From positions 62,001-126,000 of the forward strand of contig NZ_JAJAQI010000013.1 of the NCBI RefSeq assembly GCF_020523605.1: a stretch of 64,000 bases of DNA, given 5' to 3'. This document shows positions 17,421-25,141 of the stretch, piece by piece. A program made the translations under genes and the position numbers. The stretch comes from Roseicella aerolata. GTDB lineage: Bacteria > Pseudomonadota > Alphaproteobacteria > Acetobacterales > Acetobacteraceae. Numbering within the stretch: position 1 is the stretch's first letter; every line of letters starts with the position of its first letter. The notes beneath the pieces are model-generated. The model was not told the DNA's origin, ran no database searches, and saw only the letters and a program-made list of their open reading frames with translations.

Positions 17421-19364
17421 ATGGGCTTGCGGCTGGCGCGATGGGGCCTGGCGGGGTGGATGGCGTTCTGCGGCGCAGCGGCGGCGCATCCGCTGGACCC
17501 GCTGACCGGGCCGGAGATCGAGGCGGCGGTCGCCGCCCTGCGTGCCGCCGGCGCCGCCGGGGAAGGGACGCGCTTCATCGCGGTGGACCTGGCCGAGCCG
17601 TCCAAAGCCGTGGTGCTCGCCGGCCGGTCCGCGCCGCGCCGCGCCCATGTCGTGCTCCGCCGCGGCACCGCGATGGCGGAGGCGGAGGTGGACCTCGCCA
17701 GCGGCCGGGTGGACGGCCCGCGCGCCATCACCGATGCGCAATCCGGCGTGCTGCTGGAGGAGTGGGAGACGGCGGCGAAGCTGACCATGGCGCATCCGGA
17801 CTGGCAGGCGGCCATGCGCAGGCGCGGCTACACCTCCTTCGGAACGCTGTTCTGCTCGCCGCTCACCGTCGGCTGGTTCGAGACGGCGGAGGAGCGCGGC
17901 CGCCGCCTGCTGCGCGTGCCCTGCTACGAGACCGCGGGCGGCCGCACCACCGTGCATGGAAGGCCGATCGAGGGTCTCTTCGCCATCGTCGATCTCGGCG
18001 AGCAGCGCGTGCTGCGGGTAGTGGACACCGGCGTGGTGCCGGTACGGGAAGGCCCCGACCGGGTGGACGAGGCCGTCTTCCCCGATCTCCGCCCCGCCAT
18101 GAAGCCGGTGCTGCAGGCGGCGCCGCAGGGCGGCAATGTCCGTATCGAGGGCCATCAGGTCACCTGGGACCACTGGCGCTTCCATCTGCGGCTCGACCGC
18201 CGCTTCGGCCCCGTCATCTCCCTCGCCCGCTGGGCGGAGGGCGGGCGGGACCGCATGGTGCTGTACCGGGGCCATGCCTCGGAGATGTTCGTCCCCTACA
18301 TGGACGCCTCAGAGGCCTGGTACTTCCGCTCCTACATGGATATCGGGGAATACGGCTTCGGCGGGCTCTCCTCCGCGCTGCAGGCCGGCAGCGACTGCCC
18401 GGCGCATGCCGCCTTCCTCGATGCCACGCTGCCGGCGGATGACGGCACGCCGCTCGACCTTCCCGGCGTGCTCTGCGTCTTCGAGCGCAATACCGGCAAC
18501 CCCGCCTGGCGCCATGCCGAGATCGTGGACCAGACCCATGAGGGCCGGCCGGAGGTCGAACTGGTCGTCCGCAGCATCCCCACCATCGGCAACTACGACT
18601 ATGTCGTCGACTGGGTCTTCACCGCGCGCGGCGAGATCCGCATTGATGTCGGCGCGACCGGCATGGACGCGGTGAAGGGCGTCGCGGCGCGCAGCATGGC
18701 GGAGCCCGGCGCGGCGGCTGAGGTGATGACGGGCATGCTGATCGCGCCCGGCGCCGTCGGCGTCTGGCACGACCACTACATCTCCTTCCGGCTCGACCTG
18801 GATATCGACGGGCCCGCCAACAGCTTCCTCCGCGAACGCCTCGCCCCGCGCGCCGCGCAGGGCGGCACGCCGCGCCGCAGCCTCTGGGTGCCGGAACGCA
18901 TCGCCATGCCGGTGGAGGGCGCGGTGGAGCCGGGACATGGGCCGGAGATCTGGCGCGTGGTGAATCCGGGTGTCACCACCTCACTCGGCCACAATCCAGG
19001 CTACGAGATCATCCTCGGCCATGGCGCGGTCTCGCTGCTCGATCCGGAGGACACGCCGCAGCGGCGCGCCGCCTTCACCGGCGCGCCGCTCTGGGTCACG
19101 GCCTACGATGCCGCCGAGACGCACGCGGCCGGCGCCTGGCCCAACCAGGCGCGCGGCGGGGACGGGCTGCCGCGCTTCGTGTCGCGCGGGCGGAGCATCG
19201 ACAATGCCGATCTGGTGGTCTGGGCGACCATGGGCTTCCACCACCTGACCCGGCCGGAGGACTGGCCCGTTCTGCCGACCAAATGGCACCGGATCGAGCT
19301 CAAGCCCTATGGGTTCTTCACGCGAAATCCGGCGATCACGCTGCGTAGGGACTTCCAGAAATAG
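17421..19364 (+). CDS. Copper-containing primary-amine oxidase
   Basis: 647 residues from the ATG at 17421. Two upstream in-frame ATGs (17307, 17391) would bury the signal peptide that starts at MGLRLARWGLAGWMAFCG and ends at AAAAHP. The topaquinone motif is NYDY, whose Tyr392 would be converted to the TPQ cofactor. Copper ligands are the HDH pair (VWHDHYISFRLDLDIDG) and a distal His in GFHHLTRPEDWPVLP. The enzyme oxidises primary amines to aldehydes with release of ammonia and H2O2, here in the periplasm. It has no aldehyde dehydrogenase or amine transporter beside it. The order of motifs and length fit the family well. Confidence 0.93.
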   Translation: MGLRLARWGLAGWMAFCGAAAAHPLDPLTGPEIEAAVAALRAAGAAGEGTRFIAVDLAEPSKAVVLAGRSAPRRAHVVLRRGTAMAEAEVDLASGRVDGPRAITDAQSGVLLEEWETAAKLTMAHPDWQAAMRRRGYTSFGTLFCSPLTVGWFETAEERGRRLLRVPCYETAGGRTTVHGRPIEGLFAIVDLGEQRVLRVVDTGVVPVREGPDRVDEAVFPDLRPAMKPVLQAAPQGGNVRIEGHQVTWDHWRFHLRLDRRFGPVISLARWAEGGRDRMVLYRGHASEMFVPYMDASEAWYFRSYMDIGEYGFGGLSSALQAGSDCPAHAAFLDATLPADDGTPLDLPGVLCVFERNTGNPAWRHAEIVDQTHEGRPEVELVVRSIPTIGNYDYVVDWVFTARGEIRIDVGATGMDAVKGVAARSMAEPGAAAEVMTGMLIAPGAVGVWHDHYISFRLDLDIDGPANSFLRERLAPRAAQGGTPRRSLWVPERIAMPVEGAVEPGHGPEIWRVVNPGVTTSLGHNPGYEIILGHGAVSLLDPEDTPQRRAAFTGAPLWVTAYDAAETHAAGAWPNQARGGDGLPRFVSRGRSIDNADLVVWATMGFHHLTRPEDWPVLPTKWHRIELKPYGFFTRNPAITLRRDFQK

Positions 19365-19373
19365 TAAGAAGTC

Positions 19374-19391
19374 GGGGGAAGGTATTCCCCC
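19374..19391. terminator. Hairpin between convergent genes
   Basis: GGGGGAA-GGTA-TTCCCCC, a perfect 7-bp stem with a 4-nt loop, lies 10 bp after the amine oxidase stop and before the convergent amidase stop. It probably ends transcription from at least one side; there is no long T tract. Confidence 0.55.
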
Positions 19392-19427
19392 CGCGCCCCC
19401 CATCCATTTCTGTGATTCTGGCATCCG

Positions 19428-20819
19428 TCAGGCTTCGATGGGTGGCACGGACTCCAGCAGCCAGCGGGCGATCGCCGCGGCGCGGGCATCCTGCGTCGGC
19501 TGGGCCATGACCTGCACGCCCACCGGCAGGCCGCCCACCGCCAGCAGCGGCACCGTCACCGCCGGGGCGAAGAGCATCGAACTCGGCGCGTTGAAGACGA
19601 AGTCGCCGGTGGGCCGCGGCGCCAGGGGCTGGCCCGGAACATCGCCTTCCCAGATCGGTGCGGGGCCGGGGCAGGCGAGGGCGATCACCGCATCCGCCAG
19701 CGGCGCGATCCGGGCGTGGCGCGCCTGCGCCTCCTCCCGCGCCGCCAGCGCCGCCTGGTAGTCGGCGACCGTCATCGCCTCCGCCTTCGCCAGCACGCCC
19801 CTGGCGCGGGCGCTGATGCCCTCCGCGTCCTGGTCCAGCAGGTTGCGGTAGGCCCAGCGGTTCTCCCAGCCGGTCAGCGCATTGCAGACCGCGCGGCCAT
19901 CGGCGATGCCCTGCTCGAAGCGCTCGACCAGCGGATGGTCGGCGCGGCGGAGCAGCGTGACGCCAGCCGCCGTCACGCGGGCCAGCAGCGCCTCGAAGGC
20001 GCGCTTGCTGGCCTCGTCCAGCGCGGCCCAGCCCTCGGTTTCCATCACGATCAGCCGCTCCGGCCGCAGCGCCGCGGGAGGCGCCGCCGGGCCGCACAGC
20101 GCCACCTTCCCCGGATCGCCGCCGACGCGGGACGCGATCGCCATCGCCACCAGCCAGGCATCCTCGACGCAGCCGGCATGGGGGCCATGCGTGCTCTGGC
20201 TCGTCGCCTGCCGCTCGCCGCGGTTGATGGCGCCCTGGCTCGGCTTCAGCGCGACATTGCCGCAATAGGCCGCCGGCCGGATGATGGAGCCGCCCACCTG
20301 CGTGCCGATCGCCGCCGGCACCATGCGCGCGGCGACCGCGGCGGCGGAGCCGGAGGAGGAGCCGCCCGGCGTGCGTCGCGCATCGAAGGGGTTGGTGCTC
20401 GGCCCCGGATGCGCGCCGCCGAGTTCCGTCGTCACGGTCTTGCCGAGGATGACGGCGCCGGCCTCCCGCAGCGCCCGCACCGCGGCGTTGTCGCGCTTCG
20501 GGAAATTGCCCCGGTAGGCGGCACAGCCCATCTCCGTCGGCATGTCGCGCGTCTCGAGCAGATCCTTGATGCCGATCGGCATGCCATCGATGGGCGAGAG
20601 CGGCTGCCCGGCCTTCCAGCGCGCCGTGCTGGCATCGGCGGCCTCGCGCGCCCCGGCGTCGTTCAGCGCGGCCCAGGCGCGCACCACCGGTTCGCGCTCG
20701 GCGATCGTCTCCAGGCAGCGCTCCAGGAAGGCGCGCGGCGTGTCCGTGCCGTCGCGGAAGGCGGGCGCCTGGTCATGCCAGGTCAGCGCACGGAAGCTCG
20801 TTGGCGAATAGCGACTCAT
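19428..20819 (-). CDS. Amidase (amidase-signature family)
   Basis: 463 residues from the ATG at 20819, with GGAGGA upstream. The Ser-cisSer-Lys triad is visible: Lys85 in PIGIKDLLE, the cis-Ser in TPGGSSSGSAAAVAA (about 151-164), and nucleophile Ser178 in GTQVGGSIIRPA. The family hydrolyses amides, and members include GatA, indole-acetamide and aryl-amide hydrolases. The lack of a nearby gatB or gatC and the length argue against GatA. It is followed on the same strand after a TauE/SafE permease gene (29 bp between them), so the pair may take up or extrude and hydrolyse one compound; the substrate is unknown. Confidence 0.9.
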   Translation of the reverse strand: MSRYSPTSFRALTWHDQAPAFRDGTDTPRAFLERCLETIAEREPVVRAWAALNDAGAREAADASTARWKAGQPLSPIDGMPIGIKDLLETRDMPTEMGCAAYRGNFPKRDNAAVRALREAGAVILGKTVTTELGGAHPGPSTNPFDARRTPGGSSSGSAAAVAARMVPAAIGTQVGGSIIRPAAYCGNVALKPSQGAINRGERQATSQSTHGPHAGCVEDAWLVAMAIASRVGGDPGKVALCGPAAPPAALRPERLIVMETEGWAALDEASKRAFEALLARVTAAGVTLLRRADHPLVERFEQGIADGRAVCNALTGWENRWAYRNLLDQDAEGISARARGVLAKAEAMTVADYQAALAAREEAQARHARIAPLADAVIALACPGPAPIWEGDVPGQPLAPRPTGDFVFNAPSSMLFAPAVTVPLLAVGGLPVGVQVMAQPTQDARAAAIARWLLESVPPIEA

Positions 20820-20848
20820 CCTTGGGTTCCTCCTCCGGTCGCGCGATC

Positions 20849-21610
20849 CTATCGCAGCACGCCGTCCCAGACAGGCAGGCCGAGCAGCGCGGCCAGCGCG
20901 ATCATGCCGTAGCAGGCCAGGCGGAAGGCCCGCTCGGTCGCCAGCCCGAACATCCGCGCCCCGCCCCAGATGCCGAGGCCATAGGCCGGCGCCGCCACCA
21001 GGAAGGGCCCGAGCAGCGCGCCGTCCAGCAGCCCCGCCACGGCATAGGCGATGCCGGCGAAGACCGCCCCCGCCGCCAGATAGAGGCCGAAATTCGCCCG
21101 CAACTGCCGCGCCGCGCCCTCGCGTCCCAGCAGATAGGCCATCACCGGCGGCCCGCTGACCATGGCGACGCCGCCCAGCACGCCGCCCGCGACCCCCACC
21201 CCCAGCGTCACCGGCCGCGAGGGCGCCCCGCGGAACCGCCAGCCCGAGGCCAGCAGGCCGAGCAGCCCCAGGATCAGCAGTGCCACCCCCCAGCGCAGCG
21301 CCAGCGGATCGGCCAGCGCCAGCACCAGCGCGCCGAGCGGCGTGCCCAGCGCGGCACCGGCCGCCAGCCATCCCACCTCCCGCCGGTCGGCCAGCTTCCA
21401 GGCGCCCGGCGTCAGCGCCGCGATCGCCACCACCTCCAGGGCCAGCATCAGCGGCGCCGCCCGCTGCGGCCCGATCGCGACGGCGGCGAGGGGGACGAAG
21501 ATCAGCGCCGCGCCGAAGCCGGAGAAGCCGCGCGCGAGTCCCCCCGCCAGCGCGCCGCCGAGCAGCCAGGCCAGCGCCGCGCCCTGCGGCAGTCCGGGGA
21601 GGAGGTCCAT
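20849..21610 (-). CDS. TauE/SafE-family anion transporter
   Basis: 253 residues from the ATG at 21610, chosen because GAGGA lies 9 bp upstream; an ATG 45 bp earlier is possible. The chain has about eight membrane helices. The family repeats GGLARGFSGFGAAL in the first half and GGVLGGVAMVSGPPVMAYLL in the second are both present. TauE/SafE proteins move sulfite, sulfoacetate or other organic anions across the inner membrane. It lies immediately upstream of the amidase gene in the same direction. A substrate cannot be assigned. Confidence 0.87.
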   Translation of the reverse strand: MDLLPGLPQGAALAWLLGGALAGGLARGFSGFGAALIFVPLAAVAIGPQRAAPLMLALEVVAIAALTPGAWKLADRREVGWLAAGAALGTPLGALVLALADPLALRWGVALLILGLLGLLASGWRFRGAPSRPVTLGVGVAGGVLGGVAMVSGPPVMAYLLGREGAARQLRANFGLYLAAGAVFAGIAYAVAGLLDGALLGPFLVAAPAYGLGIWGGARMFGLATERAFRLACYGMIALAALLGLPVWDGVLR

Positions 21611-21702
21611 CCGGCCGATCCTCGCCTGCCATGCCGCGTCCGGAAAGGGGCGCATCTGTCGCAGCGCCCATTCGTTGAAGCGGCGGACGGGGAGGCAAGA
21701 CC

Positions 21703-22083
21703 ATGGATCTGAGCAATATCCGCCACGGGATGGAGGTGGTCGGCGCGGACGGCCAGCCCCTCGGCAGCGTCGACCATGTGGAGCACAACCGCATCAAGCT
21801 GCGCCGCAACGATCCCGGCGCGGGCGGGCAGCATCACTGGCTGCCGCAGGACATGATCGCGAAGGTGGACGGCAATACGGTTCGCCTGACCATGCCCGCC
21901 GAGCAGGCCCGCAGGGCCTGGCAGGGCGGGGCCGCGGAGTCGCCGGCCGGGGAGGGGCGCGCCGGCATGGGGGACGCGCAGACCGGCACCGGCGGCCAGT
22001 CCATGGCGCATGCGCAGGAGACGCCCGGCACCCGCCCGGACCAGCCTGTGCCGGGCGGGCCGAGCCGCGACATGCGGCACTGA
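21703..22083 (+). CDS. DUF2171 domain protein
   Basis: 126 residues. The first 70 form a DUF2171/PRC-like beta-barrel: NIRHGMEVVGADGQPLGSVD, then a segment of basic strands and HHWLPQDMIAKVDGN. The C-terminal half is a low-complexity, Gly/Ala/Gln-rich tail without structure. DUF2171 proteins are small cytoplasmic proteins of unknown role, often linked with general stress response in alphaproteobacteria; no EcfG-type promoter was recognised here. Monocistronic, with a hairpin 10 bp after the stop. Confidence 0.85.
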   Translation: MDLSNIRHGMEVVGADGQPLGSVDHVEHNRIKLRRNDPGAGGQHHWLPQDMIAKVDGNTVRLTMPAEQARRAWQGGAAESPAGEGRAGMGDAQTGTGGQSMAHAQETPGTRPDQPVPGGPSRDMRH

Positions 22084-22093
22084 CCAGCGATAG

Positions 22094-22115
22094 CCCCGGC
22101 TGGAGGCCGCCGGGG
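22094..22115 (+). terminator. Hairpin after the DUF2171 gene
   Basis: CCCCGGC (22094-22100) pairs perfectly with GCCGGGG (22109-22115) across an 8-nt loop. No T tract follows, so it may be a weak or Rho-assisted terminator. Confidence 0.5.
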
Positions 22116-22230
22116 CGCGGCTGACCGTGACGGGGGCGGCGCCGACCCCAGCGGAAGGCAAAGGCCCCGGCTTCACGCCGCGCCCCATCCCGGGGAGAAT
22201 GGCGCCATCCGAACCGGAGGAAGACGCGCC

Positions 22231-23157
22231 ATGGCCAAGGTCATCATCAGCTGTGCGGTGACGGGGGCGATCCATACCCCGAGCATGTCCGACCACCTGC
22301 CCATCACGCCGCAGGAGATCGCCGAGCAGTCCATCGCCGCCGCCGAGGCCGGCGCCGCCATCCTGCACCTGCATGCCCGCGACCCGAATGACGGCCGCCC
22401 GACGCCCGACCCTGCGGTGTTCATGCAGTTCCTGCCGGTGATCAAGCAGTCCACCGATGCGGTGATCAACATCACCACCGGCGGCGGCCTCGGCATGTCG
22501 CTGGATGAGCGGCTCGCGGCGCCGCTGCAGGCGAGCCCGGAGATGTGCTCGCTCAACATGGGCTCGATGAACTTCAACATCGCGCCGAGCGCCGCGCGGG
22601 TGAAGAAGTGGAAGTACGAGTGGGAGAAGCCCTATCTCGAGAACACCACCAACTACATCTTCCGCAACACCTTCCAGGATATCGAGCAGGTGGTGGAGCG
22701 GCTGGGCAAGGGCCACGGCACCCGCTTCGAGTTCGAGTGCTACGATGTCGGCCACCTCTACAACCTCGCCCATATGCTCGACCGCAAGATCGTCGAGCCG
22801 CCGCTCTTCACCCAGACCATCTTCGGCATCCTGGGCGGCATCGGCGCCGAGCCGCGCAACCTGATGTTCATGAAGGAGACGGCCGACCGGCTCTTCGGCA
22901 AGGACTATGTCTGGTCCGTGCTGGCGGCGGGGCGCAACCAGATGCCCTTCACCACCATGGCGGGCATGCTGGGCGGCAATGTGCGCGTGGGGCTGGAGGA
23001 CAGCCTCTGGATCGGCAAGGGTCAGCCGGCGAAGAGCAATGCCGAGCAGGTGGCGAAGATCCGCCGGATCCTGGAGGAGTTGAGCCTGGAGATCGCAACC
23101 CCCGCCGAGGCACGCGAGATGCTGGCCCTGAAGGGCGGCGACCGGGTGAAGTTCTGA
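22231..23157 (+). CDS. BKACE-family beta-keto acid cleavage enzyme (Kce-like)
   Basis: 308 residues. The TIM-barrel start VIISCAVTGAIHTPSMSDHLP, simplified here as the region 1-25, and the zinc-binding HLHARDPNDGRP near residue 46 are typical of 3-keto-5-aminohexanoate cleavage enzymes and their relatives. These enzymes cleave a beta-keto acid with acetyl-CoA into acetoacetate and a CoA ester. Family substrates vary widely (beta-keto-aminohexanoate, dehydrocarnitine, beta-keto-glutarate and others). No lysine-fermentation genes are nearby, so Kce activity itself is unlikely. The gene stands alone with a strong Shine-Dalgarno (GGAGGAAG) and a terminator after it. Confidence 0.88.
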   Translation: MAKVIISCAVTGAIHTPSMSDHLPITPQEIAEQSIAAAEAGAAILHLHARDPNDGRPTPDPAVFMQFLPVIKQSTDAVINITTGGGLGMSLDERLAAPLQASPEMCSLNMGSMNFNIAPSAARVKKWKYEWEKPYLENTTNYIFRNTFQDIEQVVERLGKGHGTRFEFECYDVGHLYNLAHMLDRKIVEPPLFTQTIFGILGGIGAEPRNLMFMKETADRLFGKDYVWSVLAAGRNQMPFTTMAGMLGGNVRVGLEDSLWIGKGQPAKSNAEQVAKIRRILEELSLEIATPAEAREMLALKGGDRVKF

Positions 23158-23171
23158 CCGCCTGACCCGCA

Positions 23172-23201
23172 GGGGCGCCGGGTGGCGGCATCCGGCGCCC
23201 C
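23172..23201. terminator. Hairpin between convergent BKACE and IalB-like genes
   Basis: GGGGCGCCGG (23172-23181) pairs perfectly with CCGGCGCCCC (23192-23201) around a 10-nt loop. A second stem, GGGCCGC/GCGGCCC, lies near 23225-23244. Placement between convergent stops suggests a bidirectional terminator. Confidence 0.65.
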
Positions 23202-23246
23202 GATCCACTCCAGGGCTCCATCGAGGGGGCCGCTGGCCTGCGGCCC

Positions 23247-23855
23247 TCAATTCGTCCCGAAGAACCGGAACAGCCGCTGCAGCATTTCCCGCCCATCGAA
23301 GCCCTCCGGCTCGCGCCCCGGCTCCGGCGGCGCCTCCCGCGCGAAGCGGGCGAGCGCGTCCTTCGTGCCGGCGAGGCGCAGCTCGGTCGGCTCCGCCGTG
23401 CTGGCCTGGCCGGTGCCGCCGACGATCCGGACCAGCGCCCGGTCGGCCGCCAGCAGCTCCTGCTCGGCCCGCGCCGCATCCTCGGGCCGCGGGGCGCAGA
23501 CCACGCTGCGGCCCTCCAACGCGCAGGGCATCTCGAACAGCTTGTTGGGCGGGAAGCGGAGCTGCGCCGTGCCGGTCAGGGCAAGCAGCCCGCGGGAGGC
23601 GCCCTCGATCGTCAGCTCCCGCGCCGTGACCGCGGGAACCAGCCGGCCGCGCCGGTCGATGACCTCCAGCGCCAGGCCGGGCGTCGCGCCGGTTGGCTTT
23701 TCGACCCAGTCCCTGTGGCGCAGCACGCAGGCGGCGCGGTCGGTCATCGGGTCCTGCCGGCAGGACAGGCGCCAGGAGCCGATCTCCACCGGCGTCTGGG
23801 CGAGCGCGGCGAAAGGGGCGGCGAGGGCGAGGAGCAGGGTTGCGGCGCGGATCAT
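23247..23855 (-). CDS. Secreted protein, invasion-associated locus B (IalB)-like
   Basis: 202 residues from the ATG at 23855. A signal peptide (ATLLLALAAPFAALAQ) is followed by VEIGSWRLSCRQDPMTDRAACVLRH, a region (about 20-45) with two Cys that resembles the W.xxC...C start of IalB-like proteins, then beta-rich sequence with a further Cys pair (MPCALEGRSVVCAP). IalB-like proteins are periplasmic, beta-barrel-forming and of unclear function in most free-living alphaproteobacteria. The similarity is weak and partly by pattern only, so a plain secreted hypothetical protein is also a fair description. It diverges from the aldo/keto reductase with only 36 bp between the starts. Confidence 0.7.
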   Translation of the reverse strand: MIRAATLLLALAAPFAALAQTPVEIGSWRLSCRQDPMTDRAACVLRHRDWVEKPTGATPGLALEVIDRRGRLVPAVTARELTIEGASRGLLALTGTAQLRFPPNKLFEMPCALEGRSVVCAPRPEDAARAEQELLAADRALVRIVGGTGQASTAEPTELRLAGTKDALARFAREAPPEPGREPEGFDGREMLQRLFRFFGTN

Positions 23856-23891
23856 GGCCCCGATGATACCGGGGGAAGCGGAGAGCGCGGA

Positions 23892-24722
23892 ATGACGGTT
23901 GTGCGGTTGCCGGATGGCACGGAGGTCCCGGCGCTCGGCCAGGGCACCTGGCATATGGGGGAGCGGGGCTCCGACCGGGCGCGGGAGGCAGCGGCGCTGC
24001 GGCTCGGGCTCGATCTCGGCATGGTGCTGATCGACACGGCGGAGATGTATGCCGAGGGCGGCGCCGAGGAGGTGGTGGCGGATGCCATCGCCGGCCGGCG
24101 CGATGAGGTCTTCCTCGTCTCCAAGGTCTATCCGCACAATGCCGGCGGGAAGAAGCTGGAGCAGGCGCTCGCCCGTAGCCTGAAGCGGCTGCGGGTCGAA
24201 ACGCTCGATCTCTACCTGTTGCACTGGCGCGGCTCCATCCCGCTGGCCGACACGGTCGAAGCCATGGAGCGGGCGCGCGAGGCCGGGAAGATCCGGCGCT
24301 GGGGCGTCTCCAACCTCGATGTCGATGACCTGGAGGAGCTGGGCCCCGCGCTGTCGGACTGCGCCACCGACCAAGTGCTCTACAACCTGGAGGCGCGGGG
24401 AATCGAATTCGACCTGCTGCCCTTCTGCCGGCAGCGCGGCATGCCGGTGATGGCCTATTCGCCGGTGGGACAGGGGGGCACGCTGCTGCGGGATGCCGCG
24501 CTGAAGCGGGTCGCGGCCCGGCATGGCGTGACGCCGGCCCAGGCGGCGCTGGCCTGGACGCTGCGCGGCCCCGGCGTGATCAGCATCCCGAAAGCCGCGG
24601 ACCCCGCGCATGTGCGGCAGAACGCCGCGGCGCGCGACCTCCGGCTGACCGCGGAGGACGAGGCGGAGCTGGACGCCGCCTTCCCGCCGCCGAAGCGCAA
24701 GCGCTCGCTGGCAATGCTGTAG
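23892..24722 (+). CDS. Aldo/keto reductase
   Basis: 276 residues from the ATG at 23892, with GGAGAG 7 bp upstream. The catalytic tetrad is in place: Asp48 and Tyr53 (IDTAEMY), Lys78 (LVSKVYP) and His111 (LYLLHWRG). The NADPH-binding end has VISIPKAADPAHVRQNAAA. These cytosolic TIM-barrel enzymes reduce aldehydes and ketones with NADPH. The sequence resembles the YeaE/DkgA-like group; the natural substrate is unknown. A small membrane-protein gene follows after 3 bp and is probably co-transcribed. Confidence 0.9.
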   Translation: MTVVRLPDGTEVPALGQGTWHMGERGSDRAREAAALRLGLDLGMVLIDTAEMYAEGGAEEVVADAIAGRRDEVFLVSKVYPHNAGGKKLEQALARSLKRLRVETLDLYLLHWRGSIPLADTVEAMERAREAGKIRRWGVSNLDVDDLEELGPALSDCATDQVLYNLEARGIEFDLLPFCRQRGMPVMAYSPVGQGGTLLRDAALKRVAARHGVTPAQAALAWTLRGPGVISIPKAADPAHVRQNAAARDLRLTAEDEAELDAAFPPPKRKRSLAML

Positions 24723-24725
24723 CTG

Positions 24726-24983
24726 ATGCCCCGCCTGCTTGGCTTCGCGCTGCTGCTGCTCGCGCTCGGGCTTGCGCTCTACGCCGCATGGTCCGGCTGG
24801 AGCGCGGCGGGCGATGTCGGGATCGGCGCCCATGGCGTGGTGGCGATGCTGCTGGGCGCCTTCTTCAGCCTGCTGCTGGCGGGTGGGCTGATCGCGCTGA
24901 TGCTGTTCAGCCGGCGCCGCGGCTACGACCAGGCGGCGGCGGATGCCATGCCGCCACGGCGGCGCCGGCCGCCCGAGGACTGA
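24726..24983 (+). CDS. Small two-helix membrane protein
   Basis: 85 residues. Two hydrophobic segments (about 4-22 and 36-62) flank a short loop (WSGWSAAGDVGIGAHG), and the C-terminus is basic and Pro-rich (RRRGYDQAAADAMPPRRRR). I do not recognise a named family with certainty. It starts 3 bp after the aldo/keto reductase stop, so the two form a transcription unit. Confidence 0.7.
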   Translation: MPRLLGFALLLLALGLALYAAWSGWSAAGDVGIGAHGVVAMLLGAFFSLLLAGGLIALMLFSRRRGYDQAAADAMPPRRRRPPED

Positions 24984-25141
24984 GGCGACACAGCTTCGGG
25001 GCGATGTGGAGAAGGGAAGCGCGACCAGGGCGCGCATCCTGACTGCCTGACGCATGCGGTGCTTGAATCCGCAGCGGCGATTGCCCGACAGTCCCTGCAT
25101 CGCCTGCGGCACGACAAGCAGGCAGCAAGGGAGGACATCGC

